Of a stretch of DNA of 8,240 nt, positions 6,162 through 8,240 are shown in pieces. This DNA comes from an uncultured Clostridia bacterium (lineage in GTDB: Bacteria; Bacillota; Clostridia; Christensenellales; Aristaeellaceae). Location of the stretch: NCBI GenBank assembly GCA_946496415.1, contig CAMMGP010000041.1, positions 1 through 8,240 on the forward strand, in the 5' to 3' direction. Numbering within the stretch: position 1 is the first letter of the stretch; every line of letters begins with the position of its first letter. The notes below the pieces were generated by a model that had not been told where the DNA came from, did not search any database, and saw nothing but the letters and a program-made list of their open reading frames with translations. The translations under genes were made by a program, and so were the position numbers.

Positions 6162-6179
6162 TTCCATCAATTTTTGGAA
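6162..6179. promoter_or_regulatory. Candidate operator dyad in the lysR leader
   Basis: The inverted repeat TTCCA-N8-TGGAA (6162-6166 and 6175-6179) lies roughly 15-32 nt downstream of the predicted lysR start site. That position could suit autorepression. It is not a canonical T-N11-A LysR box, and its five-base arms could occur by chance. Confidence 0.3.
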
Positions 6180-6204
6180 TCGTTCGCTTTCGGAGGCGCT
6201 TTTC

Positions 6205-7095
6205 ATGCTCGATCCCAAGATCCACACGCTCCTGACGCTGGAGGAACTCGGCTCCTATACCCGCGCGGCGCAGGCGCTTTCGCTGACCCAGCCGGCCGTC
6301 AGCCACCATGTGCGCATGCTGGAGGAGGAATACGGCATTCAGATCTTCGTCAAGGGCAGCCGCAAACTCAAGCCCACGGCGGACGGGGCCCTGCTGCTCA
6401 AATACGCCCACCGCGCGGCGGCCATTTCCGAGCGGGCGCGGCAGGCGCTCAGGGATTCCCTCGAGCGGATCGAACGCCTCACCATCGGCATCACGCCTAC
6501 CGCCAGCGACCTGCTGGCCCCACAGGTGCTTGCCGCGTATCTGGATCACCATCCCAATATGCGCGTCGAGATCGTGCGCAATACGATAAAAAATATTGAT
6601 GATATGCTGCGGTTTTATGAATTGGATTTCGCCATCATCGACGGCGTCATGCCCGGCGAGCGCTACGATTCCATCCTCCTCGGCACAGACCACCTGTGCC
6701 TGATCGCCGCGCCGGCGCATCCCTTTGCCCGCCGCGCCAGCGTCACCTTCGACGAACTGACGCATCAGCGGCTGGTGCTGCGCCCGCAGGGCACCGGCAC
6801 GCGCGACCTGCTCGAGGGCTATCTGCTCAGCCATGGCCGCAGCGTGCAGGACTACCGCGTGGTCATGGAGATCGACAGCGTATCCGCCATCAAGGAGATC
6901 GTCGCCAACGGTCTGGCAGTCTCCATCATCAGCCACAATGTCTGCCGCGAGGAGGAAAAGAGCGGTAAACTGGCCGTAGTGCCCATCGAAAACAGCCGCA
7001 TGGTGCGCCAACTCAGCCTCGTTTTTCCGCCGGACTTTCAGCATCCGGAACTCCTGCGCGAGTTGCAGAGCGAATACGCCCGCCGCATTGGCTGA
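6205..7095 (+). CDS. LysR-type transcriptional regulator, divergent from the antiporter
   Basis: DNA-binding regulator of 296 aa, the usual LysR size. The N-terminal winged helix-turn-helix spans about residues 5-63, with recognition region YTRAAQALSLTQPAVSHHVRML (18-39) and the wing ending in KLKPTADG. A linker helix (about 64-90) is followed by a two-lobed effector-binding domain (about 92-290). Lobe features are LTIGITPTASDLLAP, FAIIDGVMP, LCLIAAPAHPFA and the hinge segment IDSVSAIKEIVANGLAVSIIS. The ATG at 6205 has GGAGG 8 nt upstream. An upstream in-frame GTG at 6157 lacks any SD and would add non-conserved residues. The gene has its own terminator at 7101-7141. The effector cannot be told from sequence; the CysL-like subgroup is only a loose resemblance. 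Shared promoter DNA makes the antiporter its most probable target. Confidence 0.95.
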   Translation: MLDPKIHTLLTLEELGSYTRAAQALSLTQPAVSHHVRMLEEEYGIQIFVKGSRKLKPTADGALLLKYAHRAAAISERARQALRDSLERIERLTIGITPTASDLLAPQVLAAYLDHHPNMRVEIVRNTIKNIDDMLRFYELDFAIIDGVMPGERYDSILLGTDHLCLIAAPAHPFARRASVTFDELTHQRLVLRPQGTGTRDLLEGYLLSHGRSVQDYRVVMEIDSVSAIKEIVANGLAVSIISHNVCREEEKSGKLAVVPIENSRMVRQLSLVFPPDFQHPELLRELQSEYARRIG

Positions 7096-7100
7096 AAAAG

Positions 7101-7141
7101 CGCCGCCGCAGACTGCGTTCGTCTGCGGCGGCGTATTTTTT
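7101..7141. terminator. Bidirectional intrinsic terminator between convergent lysR and degV
   Basis: A perfect 13-bp GC-rich stem pairs 7101-7113 with 7121-7133 around a 7-nt loop (TGCGTTC). Rightward it is followed by TATTTTTT (7134-7141). Leftward (minus strand) it is followed by C then TTTTT, complementary to 7095-7099. It therefore suits both lysR, whose TGA is at 7093-7095, and degV, whose stop is at 7149-7151. Confidence 0.93.
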
Positions 7142-7148
7142 CTGCCGT

Positions 7149-8018
7149 TCAGCGATTGTCTCCCCAGTAGATGACGGCCAGCATGTCCGGCCCCGTATGG
7201 GCGCCGATGATGGGGCCGATGGGGGCGACGTGTACGTCGGCGTCGGGGTAATTTTGCAGGATCGTCTCCTTGAGCAATTCGGCATCTGCCGGGCAGTCGC
7301 CATGGCCCACCGCCACCAGCTTGCCGCGCTCAGGAGTCCAGCCCTGGCGCATTAGTGAGAGCTGCGTCTCGATGGCCTTGCGGCGGCCGCGCGGCTTGCC
7401 CATCACCTGCAAATGCCCCGTCTCGTCCACGTGCAAAAGCGGCTTGATCTGCAAAGCTGTGCCGATCATCGCCACCGCGCCGGAAACGCGCCCGCCGTGG
7501 CGCAAATGGTCGAACGTATCCACCGTGAACCAGTGGCACACGTGCAGCCGGTTCTCCTCCAGCCAGGCCACCATTTCCTCAAAGCCCATGCCCTCCGCCT
7601 GCTTTTTCAGCGCCTCGCAGAGCAGAAAGCCCTCGCCCACAGAGGCGCACAGCGAATCGACGCACACCAGCTTGCGCTCCGGATACTCCTCGGCCAATTC
7701 CCGCATGCACAGCCGCGCGCGCTCGATGGTGCCGGAAAGGCCGGAGGAAAAGCACAGGTAGAGCACGTCCTGCCCATTTTTCAGGGCTTTTTCAAAGGCC
7801 TTGCGGTACACCAGCGGGTTGATCTGCGAAGTGGTGGCGAACTTGCCGGCGCGCTGTTCGGCATAGAACTGTTCTACGGTGAGGTCGCCGCCCGGTCCGT
7901 AGGTGTAGGAGCGGTCGCCGATTGTGACCTCCATGGGGATGATCTCCACCGGGAGCAGCCCCTCGCGCATGGAAGGGCAGGTATCGGCCGTGGCGTCGCT
8001 GTATATCTGATAGCCCAT
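7149..8018 (-). CDS. DegV family protein, probable fatty-acid-binding FakB-type
   Basis: Cytoplasmic two-domain protein that buries a fatty acid. In the well-studied FakAB system it presents the fatty acid to the kinase FakA for phosphorylation into phospholipid synthesis. It has 289 aa (family about 280-290). Signatures in order: IYSDATADTCPSM (5-17), ATTSQINP (61-68), FSSGLSGT (90-97), DHLRHGGRVSGAVAMIG mid-protein, GHGDCPADAELLKE, and IGPIIGAHTGPDMLAVIYWG at the end with His274. The TSQ threonine/serine, the SSG serine and this histidine correspond to carboxylate-binding positions described for FakB. The ATG at 8018 follows GAGGAG by 10 nt, and that spacer contains eight consecutive T. Longer in-frame starts up to 8102 would fall inside the promoter. 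The gene is transcribed alone from 8073-8102 and ends at the bidirectional terminator. No fakA lies nearby, and Firmicutes often carry several degV paralogues, so the bound lipid is unknown. Confidence 0.94.
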   Translation of the reverse strand: MGYQIYSDATADTCPSMREGLLPVEIIPMEVTIGDRSYTYGPGGDLTVEQFYAEQRAGKFATTSQINPLVYRKAFEKALKNGQDVLYLCFSSGLSGTIERARLCMRELAEEYPERKLVCVDSLCASVGEGFLLCEALKKQAEGMGFEEMVAWLEENRLHVCHWFTVDTFDHLRHGGRVSGAVAMIGTALQIKPLLHVDETGHLQVMGKPRGRRKAIETQLSLMRQGWTPERGKLVAVGHGDCPADAELLKETILQNYPDADVHVAPIGPIIGAHTGPDMLAVIYWGDNR

Positions 8019-8072
8019 GCAAAAAAAACTCCTCGTTTTCTTTGGTCGTCGCGGAAAACGCCGCGCGATGTC

Positions 8073-8102
8073 ATTATAGAGGGCGCGCGCCGCACCTGTC
8101 AA
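8073..8102 (-). promoter_or_regulatory. Consensus SigA-type promoter of degV
   Basis: On the minus strand TTGACA (8102-8097), an 18-nt spacer and TATAAT (8078-8073) match both consensus hexamers perfectly. The spacer is highly GC-rich. Predicted start is near 8066, giving a leader of about 48 nt. The -35 sits 22 nt past the VOC gene stop, so degV need not depend on upstream transcription. Confidence 0.9.
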
Positions 8103-8124
8103 CCATAATACGGGAAAGATTGCG

Positions 8125-8240
8125 CTATGCCAGCAGTTCCACGCGATTGCCCTCCGGGTCGAGCACGCAGCTTTCGTAGTAGCCGTCGCCGGTGACGCGC
8201 GGACCGCTCTCCACGGCGCAGCCCGCCGCGCGCAGGCGCT
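8125..8240 (-). CDS. VOC (glyoxalase/bleomycin resistance) family protein, C-terminal fragment
   Basis: Only the last 37 residues are inside the window; the start lies beyond the right edge. The fragment contains GDGYYESCVLDPEGNRVELLA, the typical final beta-strands of a vicinal-oxygen-chelate fold. The Glu in NRVEL is the usual metal-ligand position. The stop is TAG at 8127-8125. Members of this superfamily include glyoxalase I, dioxygenases and resistance proteins, and this short piece cannot say which applies. No terminator was seen in the 22 nt before the degV -35 box, so read-through into degV is possible. Confidence 0.82.
   Translation of the reverse strand, partial: RLRAAGCAVESGPRVTGDGYYESCVLDPEGNRVELLA

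Noticed and set aside
6043..7044. The antiporter reading frame stays open for a further 334 codons antisense to lysR
   Set aside because: The extension is low-similarity, Ala/Gly/Asp/His-rich sequence typical of an antisense frame in GC-rich DNA. It lacks an SD and would run through the promoter region. The family similarity and membrane start begin at the ATG at 6042.
1..8240. CRISPR arrays, insertion sequences, integrase sites, tRNA or rRNA genes, defence or toxin-antitoxin genes
   Set aside because: No regularly spaced repeats, terminal inverted repeats with transposase, tRNA-like folds or relevant protein families were visible on either strand.

Overview
The window is ordinary bacterial chromosome from a GC-rich member of the Firmicutes, most likely class Clostridia. 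The evidence is the cdaA-cdaR pair, a DegV protein, strong AGGAGG-type ribosome binding sites, consensus SigA-type promoters (TTGACA/TATAAT and TGnTATAAT) and intrinsic hairpin-plus-T terminators. No mobile element, CRISPR array, tRNA, rRNA or phage gene was seen. Codon and base use look uniform, so nothing suggests recent transfer.

Layout from left to right: (1) positions 1-1752, minus strand, hold the cyclic di-AMP synthesis operon: cdaA (diadenylate cyclase), then cdaR (YbbR-repeat regulator, cut by the left edge). (2) A short intergenic region carries back-to-back promoters. (3) From 1979 to 3265, plus strand, a two-gene unit encodes a YfbR-type HD-domain 5'-nucleotidase and an AraD-type L-ribulose-5-phosphate 4-epimerase. 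It ends in a wobble-containing terminator at 3370-3403. (4) From 3539 to 4663, plus strand, a sugar-importer ATPase of the MsmX/UgpC/MalK family stands alone between its own promoter and terminator, with no permease or binding protein beside it. (5) From 4771 to 6042, minus strand, lies a CPA2-type cation:proton antiporter. It is divergent from a LysR-type regulator at 6205-7095. Their promoters are laid exactly on top of each other in opposite orientation. (6) A strong bidirectional terminator separates lysR from a convergent degV (7149-8018, minus), which has a consensus promoter of its own. (7) The right edge cuts a VOC/glyoxalase-family gene (minus).

Functional links: CdaA and CdaR act together at the membrane to make and tune c-di-AMP. 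The LysR protein very probably controls the antiporter, because one RNA polymerase footprint serves both genes. The lone ATPase probably energises importers encoded elsewhere. The nucleotidase-epimerase pairing is a co-transcription inference and has no obvious pathway logic.

I did not find a novel multi-gene system. The observations most worth checking are the interlocked, element-symmetric lysR/antiporter promoter, the hairpins in the antiporter leader, and the His-Asp to His-Glu change in the HD motif of the nucleotidase.
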